64,000 bases of DNA from CAZMGV01 sp964621525 [NCBI: uncultured bacterium] (GTDB lineage: Bacteria > JAGRBM01), in NCBI GenBank assembly GCA_964621525.1, contig CAZUMS010000015.1, positions 23,890 to 87,889 on the forward strand. The letters run 5' to 3'. Positions within the stretch are counted from its first letter, which is position 1; each line of letters begins with the position of its first letter. A program made the translations under genes and the position numbers. Below the pieces are notes generated by a model, which saw only the letters and a list, made by a program, of their open reading frames with translations, made no database searches and had not been told where the DNA came from. Below, in pieces: positions 41,681 to 48,980 of this stretch.

Positions 41681-42532
41681 TCACATGCCGGGCTTCATCG
41701 CCCGGTGCATCACGTCGTTGAAGATCCGCATGGTGAGCTCGTAGGCAGGAGCAAACCGCTGCTGAAACCAGTGGCCGATCCTGATATCGGGCGAGGTAAA
41801 AACAAGATATTCGTTCTTCCGGATGCCTTTCAGGATGGCCGCCGCTGCCTGCTCGGGGGTCACGGCGCGCCGCTGGAAACCGCCGACGAGCTTCTGGATG
41901 CGGGGGTTGTTCTTGTCCACGCCGCGAATGTCGATGGTCCGAACGAGTCCGGTGTCCACGCCGCCGGGGCAGACGAGGCTGACGCCGATCCCGTGGCGGC
42001 GAAGGTCGAACCGGAGGACTTCGGAGATGCCCCGCAGGCCGAACTTGCTGGCGCTGTAGGCCGAATGCCAGGGCAGGCCGAACAGTCCCGCCGCCGATGA
42101 GACGTTGACAAGGTGCCCGCCGCGGCCCGCGCGGATCATCTCCGGCACGAAAGTCTCGATGACGTGGATCGGGCCCATCAGGTTCACGTCGATGGTCTTC
42201 TTCCAGTGGGCGTGCTCGAGGTTCTCGACGGTGCCCCAGATCGAAATGCCCGCCACGTTCATCACGACGTCCATCGTCCCGCAGTTTTCGTGGATCTCGC
42301 GGGCGAACTCCCGGACACGGTCGTAGTCGGAGATATCCATCGCCACGGCCCGCGTGACCTTGCCGCCGGAGCGGCGGATTTCCTCGGCGACGGCTTCAAG
42401 CTGTGCCGCGCTGATATCGGTGAGATAGAGGTCCGCGCCTTCACGGGCGGCGGCGAGCGCCACCGCCTTTCCGATGCCGCTCGCGGCGCCGGTGATCAGG
42501 CATTTGCGGTTCTTCAGGTTCCTGATTCCCAT
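41681..42532 (-). CDS. Short-chain dehydrogenase/reductase
   Basis: 283 aa from ATG 42532 (AGAGAGG upstream). Cofactor site LITGAASGIGKAV, NVAGIS, active-site Ser in NVSSAAGLFG and YSASK (Tyr-x-x-x-Lys). VDVNLMG-like IDVNLMGPIHVIETF fits classical SDRs. It converges with the PhyH gene (18 bp gap), so it is in a separate transcript, but it may share the same substrate pathway: alcohol or ketone formation before or after a Baeyer-Villiger step. Confidence 0.9.
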   Translation of the reverse strand: MGIRNLKNRKCLITGAASGIGKAVALAAAREGADLYLTDISAAQLEAVAEEIRRSGGKVTRAVAMDISDYDRVREFAREIHENCGTMDVVMNVAGISIWGTVENLEHAHWKKTIDVNLMGPIHVIETFVPEMIRAGRGGHLVNVSSAAGLFGLPWHSAYSASKFGLRGISEVLRFDLRRHGIGVSLVCPGGVDTGLVRTIDIRGVDKNNPRIQKLVGGFQRRAVTPEQAAAAILKGIRKNEYLVFTSPDIRIGHWFQQRFAPAYELTMRIFNDVMHRAMKPGM

Positions 42533-42591
42533 CGTGTGCCTCTCTTCTGTCGCTCGGACGGCCATCCATTCCCGGCCCCGAAGCGGCGAAG

Positions 42592-42680
42592 TGGTGCCCC
42601 GGCCCGGACTTGAACCGGGACGGCCGGTTAGGGCCTGCGGATTTTAAGTCCGCTGCGTATACCAGTTTCGCCACCGGGGC
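42592..42680 (-). tRNA. tRNA-Leu (UAA anticodon)
   Basis: 89 nt with CCA encoded. Acceptor GCCCCGG/CCGGGGC, D-arm GCG/CGC, anticodon stem GCGGA/TCCGC around loop CTTAAAA (anticodon TAA on DNA), a long type-II variable arm and T-arm CCCGG-TTCAAGT-CCGGG. It decodes UUA, a rare codon in this high-GC genome. Confidence 0.95.
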
Positions 42681-42788
42681 GTCGAACCCTCTACGTGTAG
42701 CCGGTAGCCTTCGGCCGGGGAAGCGGGGTAGGGTCCGGGCGCAGGGTCGCGGAGGCCCTCTCAGGCTAACGGTTCGCGGGAGCGGCGG

Positions 42789-44009
42789 ATGCCCGGCTGG
42801 CTCAAAAGGCAGATCGAGGAGATCGCGGGGGACCGGATTCTCCGGTATTACGGCGCCGCACTGGCGGCCGTCCATGTGGTTACGTTTCTTCACTGGCGGT
42901 TCCGGCACGGCATCTCGAAATTCCTGAAAGACAGCGACAACCCGATCTGCTGGCCGTTCTGGGAGAATTGTCACGAATGGCGGGTATTCTCGGCCGGAGA
43001 GATCGACGCCGTTCTGTGGGGGATGCTCGTCCTGGCGGTGGCGGCGGGCGTGCTTTTCCTCCGGGAGCGGTGGGCGCGGTGGGGCTACTGGCTGCTGCTG
43101 GCGGCGACAGCGGTGCGGCTCCTCGTTTTTGTGCAGGATTTCCGGCTGCGCCTCAACCAGCACTACATGCTGAACTGGGTGATGCTGGCGTTCCTGCTGC
43201 TGCCGAAGAAGCGGGCCGTGATCCCCTGGCTGATCGTGTTCTTCTATTTCTGGGCCGGCATCCTGAAGCTTGATATGGAGTGGCTCTCGGGGGCAGCCCT
43301 TTATAACCGGGACAAGATCTGGATTCCCGAAACGCTGATTCCAGCGAGCTGCATCTATGTGGTGGTCCTGGAAATCGTTATCGTCTTCGGACTCTGCTCG
43401 CGGCGGGCGTGGCTGTTCTGGAGCACCCTCGCGCAGCTCGTCCTGTTCCATATCGTTTCGTGGGCGGTGGTGGGCTTCTATTATCCGATGCTGATGTTCG
43501 GACTGATCTCGATCTTCGTGACCGGGCGGCTCCTGGCCCCGGAGACGGAATGGATCTCGCTGGCCCAGCTCCGGGACGTATCGCTCCGGCCCCTGCTGCC
43601 GCTCGTTCTGGGAGTCTTTTCGGCGTTCCAGTCGGTGCCGTATCTCTTCCCCGGCGACACGGCGATCACGGGCGAGGGGCGGCTCTTTGCCCTCAACATG
43701 TTCGACGCCCGGGTCGTCTGCGAGGCATACGCGACCATTCACAAGGAGGACGGGACGACGAAGGACGTCCCGATCCGGACCGACCAGCTTGCCCAGCGGA
43801 TCACCTGCGATCCCATCGCCTACTTCAATCTCGCCCGGAGCAACTGCCGGAGATACGAGGAGAAGGGGAAATTCACTGACTTCGACCTGCACCTGCGGTC
43901 TCGGCGTACCAGCGACCGGGAGTTCCGCGACGTGATCGACGTGAAGAACTTCTGTTCCGCAAAGCCCACGTACGACATGTGGCGGCCCAATGGCTGGATC
44001 CTGAAGTAG
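42789..44009 (+). CDS. HTTM-like polytopic membrane protein
   Basis: 406 aa with about seven or eight membrane segments between residues 20 and 290. Segment VFFYFWAGILKLDMEWLSGAALY resembles the HTTM core (gilKl-W-sG-al). Two cysteine-containing soluble parts occur, one near the N-terminus (ICWPFWENCHEW) and one at the C-terminus (about 300-406, with four Cys). HTTM proteins are related to vitamin-K-dependent carboxylase in membrane topology; no carboxylase residues can be confirmed here. Function unknown. Confidence 0.65.
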   Translation: MPGWLKRQIEEIAGDRILRYYGAALAAVHVVTFLHWRFRHGISKFLKDSDNPICWPFWENCHEWRVFSAGEIDAVLWGMLVLAVAAGVLFLRERWARWGYWLLLAATAVRLLVFVQDFRLRLNQHYMLNWVMLAFLLLPKKRAVIPWLIVFFYFWAGILKLDMEWLSGAALYNRDKIWIPETLIPASCIYVVVLEIVIVFGLCSRRAWLFWSTLAQLVLFHIVSWAVVGFYYPMLMFGLISIFVTGRLLAPETEWISLAQLRDVSLRPLLPLVLGVFSAFQSVPYLFPGDTAITGEGRLFALNMFDARVVCEAYATIHKEDGTTKDVPIRTDQLAQRITCDPIAYFNLARSNCRRYEEKGKFTDFDLHLRSRRTSDREFRDVIDVKNFCSAKPTYDMWRPNGWILK

Positions 44010-44043
44010 CCGGTGCTCACCGGGTTCCACTTGCGGCAGCAAG

Positions 44044-45309
44044 ATGGTAAAGCACGTTGCCGTGAAGGAACACTTCCGCACGCTATCGTCCTGGGCCTTG
44101 TTCAGCGCCGCCGCCGGTGTGGCCTGCGGCGTGTCGTCAGCAGTTTTCCTGCTGTCCCTGGACTGGGCGACCAGATTCCGGGAGCACCACGGCTATCTGG
44201 TCTACTGCCTGCCGCTGGCGGGTCTGGCGATCGGGTTTTTCTACGACCGGTTCGGAAAGACCGTCAAAGCGGGAAACAACCTCCTGATCGACACCATTCA
44301 CGATGGCGGAGAGCGGGTTCCGCTCCGCATGACGCCGATGGTGCTGGGCGGGACAGTGCTCACGCACCTGTTTGGCGGGAGTGCAGGACGCGAGGGAACC
44401 GCCGTCCAGATGGGCGGCAGTCTCGCCGACCAGATTGCCCATGGATTCAGGGTGAGCCCGGAGCTCCGGCGCGATCTCCTGGCTGCCGGGATGGCCGGGG
44501 GATTCGGAAGCGTATTCGGGACGCCGGTGGCGGGGGTGATCTTCGGCCTCGAGGTCGTCAGTATCGGGAAGATGAACTACCGGGCGCTGCTCCCCGCACT
44601 CGTCGCAGCCCTCACCGGCGACTGGGTGTGCCGGAGCCTCGGTGTCGGACACACGCACTACCCGGAACCGCCTCGCTGGGCGCTCGGGCCCGTGGAACTC
44701 GGTAAATGGATGGTGTTTGCTGCCGCCGTTGCTGCCGCCGCCTGGCTGTTCATCGAGCTCACGCATCTCCTGAAGCGCGGGCTTGAAGAGCATGTGCCGA
44801 AATTGCCGCTACGCTTGTTCATCGGTGGCCTGGCCGTCGTCGTTCTCTGGAAGCTTCTTGGCACAAACGACTATCTGGGGCTCGGTGTGCCGGGGATCGT
44901 GAATGCTTTTACGGATCCGGACCCGTCACCGTTCGCGTTCTTCTGGAAGATCGTGTTCACGTCGGTGACGATCGCTAGCGGATTTATCGGGGGCGAAGTG
45001 ACTCCGCTGTTCTTCGTCGGGGCGACGCTGGGAGCCTATGCGGGGCTCCTGCTCGGCATACCACCGGAACTGGCGGCCGGGGCAGGGCTGGCCGGAGTGT
45101 TCGCCGCCGCCGCAAACACGCCGCTTGCGCTTTCGGTGATGGCGGTCGAACTGCTTGGCACGAATGTGCTGCCGCATGTCGTCATCGTCTGTGTGCTGGC
45201 TTATCTGTTCACCGGTCACCGCGGGATTTACCCCTCGCAGCGCCTGCACCGGATGAAGACCGGAGGACCGCTGGGCGATGCACCGGTACGTCTCAAGGAC
45301 CTCGGGTAG
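44044..45309 (+). CDS. CLC-family antiporter of the fluoride-exporting (CLC-F) type
   Basis: 421 aa with the CLC fold. The gating Glu117 lies in GGSAGREGTAVQMGGSLAD. The segment that reads GSGIPE in chloride channels is KAGNNLLIDTIHDG here (about 76-89), as in CLC-F fluoride/proton antiporters, and the third motif is GFGSVFGTPVAGVIFGLEV. GREGT instead of GREGP is also a CLC-F trait. Such proteins protect against fluoride. No fluoride riboswitch fits in the 34 bp before the start. The 3' end overlaps the convergent gene by 17 bp. Confidence 0.8.
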   Translation: MVKHVAVKEHFRTLSSWALFSAAAGVACGVSSAVFLLSLDWATRFREHHGYLVYCLPLAGLAIGFFYDRFGKTVKAGNNLLIDTIHDGGERVPLRMTPMVLGGTVLTHLFGGSAGREGTAVQMGGSLADQIAHGFRVSPELRRDLLAAGMAGGFGSVFGTPVAGVIFGLEVVSIGKMNYRALLPALVAALTGDWVCRSLGVGHTHYPEPPRWALGPVELGKWMVFAAAVAAAAWLFIELTHLLKRGLEEHVPKLPLRLFIGGLAVVVLWKLLGTNDYLGLGVPGIVNAFTDPDPSPFAFFWKIVFTSVTIASGFIGGEVTPLFFVGATLGAYAGLLLGIPPELAAGAGLAGVFAAAANTPLALSVMAVELLGTNVLPHVVIVCVLAYLFTGHRGIYPSQRLHRMKTGGPLGDAPVRLKDLG

Positions 45310-46789
45310 TTTCCGGGCTCTGCTCCCCGACCGGAATATACGTGACACATCCTCCGGCAGGTGTGTTCCGGCAATCGAGCGATCTTTTCGGATCGGACAG
45401 GTAACTGATGCAGGGCTGGACATTGTTCTCGGGGCAGTCGCGCTCGACGGCGACCGGGATCGGGTGGCGATAGACGAATTCCGCAGCCTTGGGTTCAGGT
45501 ACCAGCAGAGGAGGCAATGGCAGCTTGTCCCCGTACCGGATAAAGCCGCCCGCCCTGAGGATTTCCTCTTCGTGCTGCTTCATCTGCAGATAGGTATCGG
45601 TTCCGACCTTGCCGGTGGCGGCAAAAAACTCCCGGTCCAGGGGCCAGTGCCAGAGACTAACGCCGGCCCATGCAAGAGAGAGTAGCCCCAGCGGGATCGT
45701 GGCCTTGGGCAGCCGGGCCGTCACCAGTGTCCAGAGTGTGCCGCCGGCGATCAGCAGGCCGGGCGCAGCCGAGTATCCATAGTGAGGCGCAGGGGAGCCA
45801 CCATTTGCGTAAACCGGAAGCAGGGTGAAGCAGATGAACCAGGCCAGCCCGAACTGGACTCTCCGATCGAAAAACCAGAATAGTACCGGCAAAGTCAGCA
45901 GGATGCACGCGGCAGTCGCGGCGATCCAGGCATCCGAGAATATCGCGTAGTACCGCGTCACCGGTAGCAGCGACCAGACGGCGTAATTTCCCATCTGGCT
46001 GGCGATATATAGAAACACGGAGCCCACTGCGGGCATCGTCAGGCCCTTCGAGTGGTCTCCGTAGATACCCGGATTCAGGACCGCATTCAGGGTGAGCGTC
46101 CCTGTGACCAGTGCGATGAGCGCCAGAGGAGCCAGATTCTCCCGGAACTTCCCTCCGAACGGTTTTCCACTGTCGATCCAGATGACGTACAGAAACAGCA
46201 CCGGTCCCAGAACGACGGCTGTCGGCTTGCACATCATGGCCAGCGCAGCCGGCAGGGCCGCCCATTTTCGTATGACGGCCCCCTCGGTCCAGATCCGGAA
46301 CGCAATCAGCACGAAAGCCGTCATCAGGACGTCTTTCAGGGTCGGTGCCCAGAACAGGGCCGCATTGCCACCCCGGTAGATCAGGAACAGCAGGGCCAGC
46401 GCAATGCGCATCCTCCGCGGGGGGAAGAGGTGCAGGAGTGCTGCATAGACAAAGACCGCGTTCAGGATGTGAACACCTGCTGCGACAACCCGGACGGGTC
46501 CTGACGGAGGTGTATCCGTCAGAGGCAGCAGGAGCTTCCAAACGGCGAGGTGCAGCGGTGCCGGTATCCCCTGAAAGGTCAGCAGTTCCGGCCAGGAGAT
46601 TTCCCGGGCGACCAGCGCCTCCCAGAAATCGTCACAGTGAAGTCCGAGCGGATAGGTCAGAAACGCAAGAGCGGCCCACGCCAGCAGCATGCTGCCCGCT
46701 GCCTTCAACTGGTGCCGCGCGGGGATATCCAGCCACCGTTCGATGACACCTTGGATTCCGGCCATGACCGAGTTTTGCCGTGACCGCAT
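45293..46789 (-). CDS. Polytopic membrane protein, possibly GT-C glycosyltransferase-like
   Basis: 498 aa with about ten hydrophobic segments between 30 and 400. The first loop has HCDDFWEALVAREI, the place where GT-C enzymes carry their acidic catalytic pair, and a loop near 150 reads YRGGNAALFWAPTLKDVL. The C-terminal 100 residues are soluble and contain four cysteines. No specific family is certain. Start ATG 46789 or 46765; neither has a clear ribosome-binding site. Confidence 0.55.
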   Translation of the reverse strand: MRSRQNSVMAGIQGVIERWLDIPARHQLKAAGSMLLAWAALAFLTYPLGLHCDDFWEALVAREISWPELLTFQGIPAPLHLAVWKLLLPLTDTPPSGPVRVVAAGVHILNAVFVYAALLHLFPPRRMRIALALLFLIYRGGNAALFWAPTLKDVLMTAFVLIAFRIWTEGAVIRKWAALPAALAMMCKPTAVVLGPVLFLYVIWIDSGKPFGGKFRENLAPLALIALVTGTLTLNAVLNPGIYGDHSKGLTMPAVGSVFLYIASQMGNYAVWSLLPVTRYYAIFSDAWIAATAACILLTLPVLFWFFDRRVQFGLAWFICFTLLPVYANGGSPAPHYGYSAAPGLLIAGGTLWTLVTARLPKATIPLGLLSLAWAGVSLWHWPLDREFFAATGKVGTDTYLQMKQHEEEILRAGGFIRYGDKLPLPPLLVPEPKAAEFVYRHPIPVAVERDCPENNVQPCISYLSDPKRSLDCRNTPAGGCVTYIPVGEQSPETTRGP

Positions 46790-46795
46790 AAGTGA

Positions 46796-46839
46796 AGCAA
46801 ATGAAACGCCCGCCGGTTCCCATCGGAACGGGCGGGCGT
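46796..46839 (-). terminator. Intrinsic terminator of the aspartase gene
   Basis: A 15 bp stem with one G-G mismatch (46806-46820 with 46825-46839) and a CATC loop. On the minus strand it is followed by TTCATTTGCTTC. It lies 20 bp past the stop of the aspartase gene. Confidence 0.7.
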
Positions 46840-46858
46840 CCGTGCGGCGCCGGAACGG

Positions 46859-48346
46859 TCAGTCCAGATGGCCGGTCAGGTTCTTCGGCGAGAAAACTTC
46901 CTTGATCTGGGCCTCGGTAAGGATCTTCTGCTCGCGGATGATGTCGAACACCGATTTGTTCTCCTTCACCGACTGCTTGGCGATCTCGGCGGCCCGCAGG
47001 TAGCCGATGAACGGGTTCAGCATCGTGGCCAGCGAGGGGTTCATGCCGAGGTAGCCTTCGCAGCGGGCCTTCTGGGCCTCGATGCCGTCCAGGCAGCTCT
47101 GCTCGAACTGCGGCAGGTAGTTGATCAGGATTTCGAACGAGAAGTTCAGCTCGAACGCCATGAGCGGCATCATGACGTTCAGTTCGAGTTGCCCGGCCTG
47201 CACGGCGTAGGCGATCGACGTGTCGGAACCGAGCACATGGAAGCAGACCATGTTCAGGCATTCGGCCATGACGGGGTTCACCTTGCCCGGCATGATCGAA
47301 GAACCCGGCTGCACGGCCGGCAGGCGGATCTCGTCGAAACCGGTCGTCGGACCCGAGCACAGCATGCGCAGGTCGTTCGAGATGCGGGTGAGCTCAAGGC
47401 ACAGGTCGCGCAGCGCGCCCGAAACCGACGCCACCGGCTGGTTCGACTGGATGTGCTCGCGCGGATCGGCGGGAACCTTCACGGGGAGGCCCGAAATCTT
47501 GGCGATGTTGGTGATGGCCTGTTTCTGGAAACCCTTCGGGGTGTTCACGCCTGTGCCCACGGCGTTTCCGCCGATGGGGAGTTCCTCGAGCTCCTCGAGG
47601 GCAAGCTCAAGACGGCGGCGGGAGCGTTTCAGCGCCGAGGCATAGGCCCGGAACTCCTGCCCAAGGGTGATCGGAACCGCATCCTGAAGATGGGTGCGGC
47701 CGGACTTCATGATGTCCTTCCAGTCCTTCGCCTTGCGCTCGAACGCCTTGATCAGGCTGTCCAACACCGGCAGAAGGCGGCGGCCCTGCATGAGACCCGA
47801 CAGGCGGAGCGCCGTTGGCATGGTGTCGTTGGTCGACTGGCCGAAATTCACGTGGTCGTTCGGGGAGATGCTCTTGTAGTCGCCGCGCGGCTTGCCGGTG
47901 TGTTCGAGGGCGAGGTTCGCCAGGACCTCGTTCGTGTTCATGTTGAAGCTCGTGCCGGCGCCGGCCTGGAACACGTCGATGATGAAATGGTCCTGGTATT
48001 TTCCGGCGAGTACTTCGTCGGCGGCCCAGAGGATCGCCTTCGCGGCCTCGGCAGGCATTCCTTTGTCCTTCAGCTGCTGGGCGGCGAGGACGCAGGAGCG
48101 CTTGATCATGACGTAGGCCCGGATGAGCTGCTCGTTGGCCGTGAACCCGGCGACGCGGAAGTTGTTGTAGCCGCGGAACGTCTGGACGCCGTAGTACGCC
48201 TCAACGGGAACCTGCACTTCGCCGAGCGAATCCTTTTCGACCCGGGTCTTACCGGAGAGCTTGAGCGGTTTCGGAATGCCGGCGGCCGGCTTGATCTCGA
48301 ACGCTTTCAGTTGTGCGGGTGCCTTGGAGGATTTGCTGCTAGCCAT
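46859..48346 (-). CDS. aspA: Aspartate ammonia-lyase (aspartase/fumarase superfamily)
   Basis: 495 aa. It interconverts aspartate and fumarate plus ammonia. Signatures: GVQTFRGYNNFRVAG, SPNDHVNFGQSTNDTMPTALR, TGVNTPKGFQKQAI and the catalytic-serine loop GSSIMPGKVNPVM. The first 30 residues are a Lys/Pro/Ala-rich tail absent from E. coli AspA. YGVQT near the N-terminus followed by GFQ...SGLPV favours aspartase over class II fumarase; fumarase cannot be fully excluded. Own terminators are seen on both flanks, so it is a single-gene unit. Confidence 0.85.
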   Translation of the reverse strand: MASSKSSKAPAQLKAFEIKPAAGIPKPLKLSGKTRVEKDSLGEVQVPVEAYYGVQTFRGYNNFRVAGFTANEQLIRAYVMIKRSCVLAAQQLKDKGMPAEAAKAILWAADEVLAGKYQDHFIIDVFQAGAGTSFNMNTNEVLANLALEHTGKPRGDYKSISPNDHVNFGQSTNDTMPTALRLSGLMQGRRLLPVLDSLIKAFERKAKDWKDIMKSGRTHLQDAVPITLGQEFRAYASALKRSRRRLELALEELEELPIGGNAVGTGVNTPKGFQKQAITNIAKISGLPVKVPADPREHIQSNQPVASVSGALRDLCLELTRISNDLRMLCSGPTTGFDEIRLPAVQPGSSIMPGKVNPVMAECLNMVCFHVLGSDTSIAYAVQAGQLELNVMMPLMAFELNFSFEILINYLPQFEQSCLDGIEAQKARCEGYLGMNPSLATMLNPFIGYLRAAEIAKQSVKENKSVFDIIREQKILTEAQIKEVFSPKNLTGHLD

Positions 48347-48450
48347 GGTGTGCTGGGTTCTTTCTGTATGGTTTCCGGTTTTGGAGGCGCGGTGGCCTGA
48401 AACGGGCGGCGAGCGTAGCCACGGGGCGGCGGGAAGTGAAGTTGTGCCGC

Positions 48451-48492
48451 AAAAAGCAGTTCCGCCCGGTCTCTGGGAGACACCGGGCGGAA
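48451..48492 (-). terminator. Intrinsic terminator of the acyl-carrier-protein gene
   Basis: Stem of 15 bp with one mismatch (48460-48474 pairs with 48478-48492), then on the minus strand ACTGCTTTTT. It lies 30 bp past the ACP stop and separates it from aspA. Confidence 0.75.
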
Positions 48493-48521
48493 TCTGTCGC
48501 CGTTCCTGACGGCGGCCGGAA

Positions 48522-48755
48522 TCAGGCGGCGTAGGAGGCGAGGCGGCAGGCGTCGCCGACCGTGCGGAGCCGCGCGGCCCGCTGGCCGTCGATTTCGACT
48601 CCGCAATCCTTCTCGATCGCCATGAGGAGCTCGATCACGTCGAGGTCCGAGCCCCGGAGATCCCGCTTCAGTTCGAGGTCGGGACGGAGCTTTTCCGGCG
48701 CCACGTGAAACTTGCGGCTGATGATATCGATAACCTTCTGTTCAAGGTGAGCCAT
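48522..48755 (-). CDS. Acyl-carrier-protein homologue with swapped Ser/Asp attachment motif
   Basis: 77 aa, exact AcpP length. Helix I LEQKVIDIISRKFHVAPEKL and helix II LDVIELLMAIEKDCGVEI align without gaps with E. coli AcpP. The phosphopantetheine site, DSLD in AcpP, reads SDLD here (RGSDLDVIEL): Asp sits where the modified Ser should be and Ser one place earlier. The codons are TCG GAC. Either the Ser is modified out of register or the protein is an unmodified ACP paralogue. It is alone in its transcript between aspA and a helicase gene, not in a fatty-acid operon. Confidence 0.8.
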   Translation of the reverse strand: MAHLEQKVIDIISRKFHVAPEKLRPDLELKRDLRGSDLDVIELLMAIEKDCGVEIDGQRAARLRTVGDACRLASYAA

Positions 48756-48780
48756 GGTGATTGTATCCCCCGGATAAACG

Positions 48781-48811
48781 GAGCCCGGGTGTTTTGCCCG
48801 GGCCCCTTTTT
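48781..48811 (+). terminator. Intrinsic terminator on the plus strand with no upstream gene
   Basis: GCCCGGG (48783-48789) pairs with CCCGGGC (48797-48803), followed by CCCTTTTT. It points along the plus strand, upstream of the ACP start, although all genes before it (46-48.7 kb) are on the minus strand. It may end an antisense or small RNA, or only form a leader hairpin in the ACP mRNA. Confidence 0.55.
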
Positions 48812-48862
48812 ATCTTGTCGGGGCACTTACCAGCACCATCCATGCCGCGCTCGATCTTCATT

Positions 48863-48980
48863 TGTGACAAAAATATGTCAATTATTACAGATGGTTATGG
48901 ATGCTGTGGATTAACAGATTCGTGAAAAGTGTTCTCTTGGAGAACACCACTACGCAGTTTCGGGGTGCGAAGTGCGTAGT
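48863..48980. promoter_or_regulatory. AT-rich regulatory region with three inverted repeats before the helicase gene
   Basis: Between the ACP and the helicase: TGACA-AAAATA-TGTCA near 48867-48882; a perfect 8 bp repeat GTGTTCTC-TTG-GAGAACAC (48929-48947); and a perfect 8 bp pair ACTACGCA (48949-48956) with TGCGTAGT (48973-48980). The last arm covers GTG 48972, so that start would lie in a hairpin. The region is clearly more AT-rich than its surroundings. Confidence 0.5.

Noticed and set aside
44010-44043. Fluoride riboswitch before the CLC-F gene
   Set aside because: Only 34 bp are available and none of the conserved pseudoknot elements is seen.
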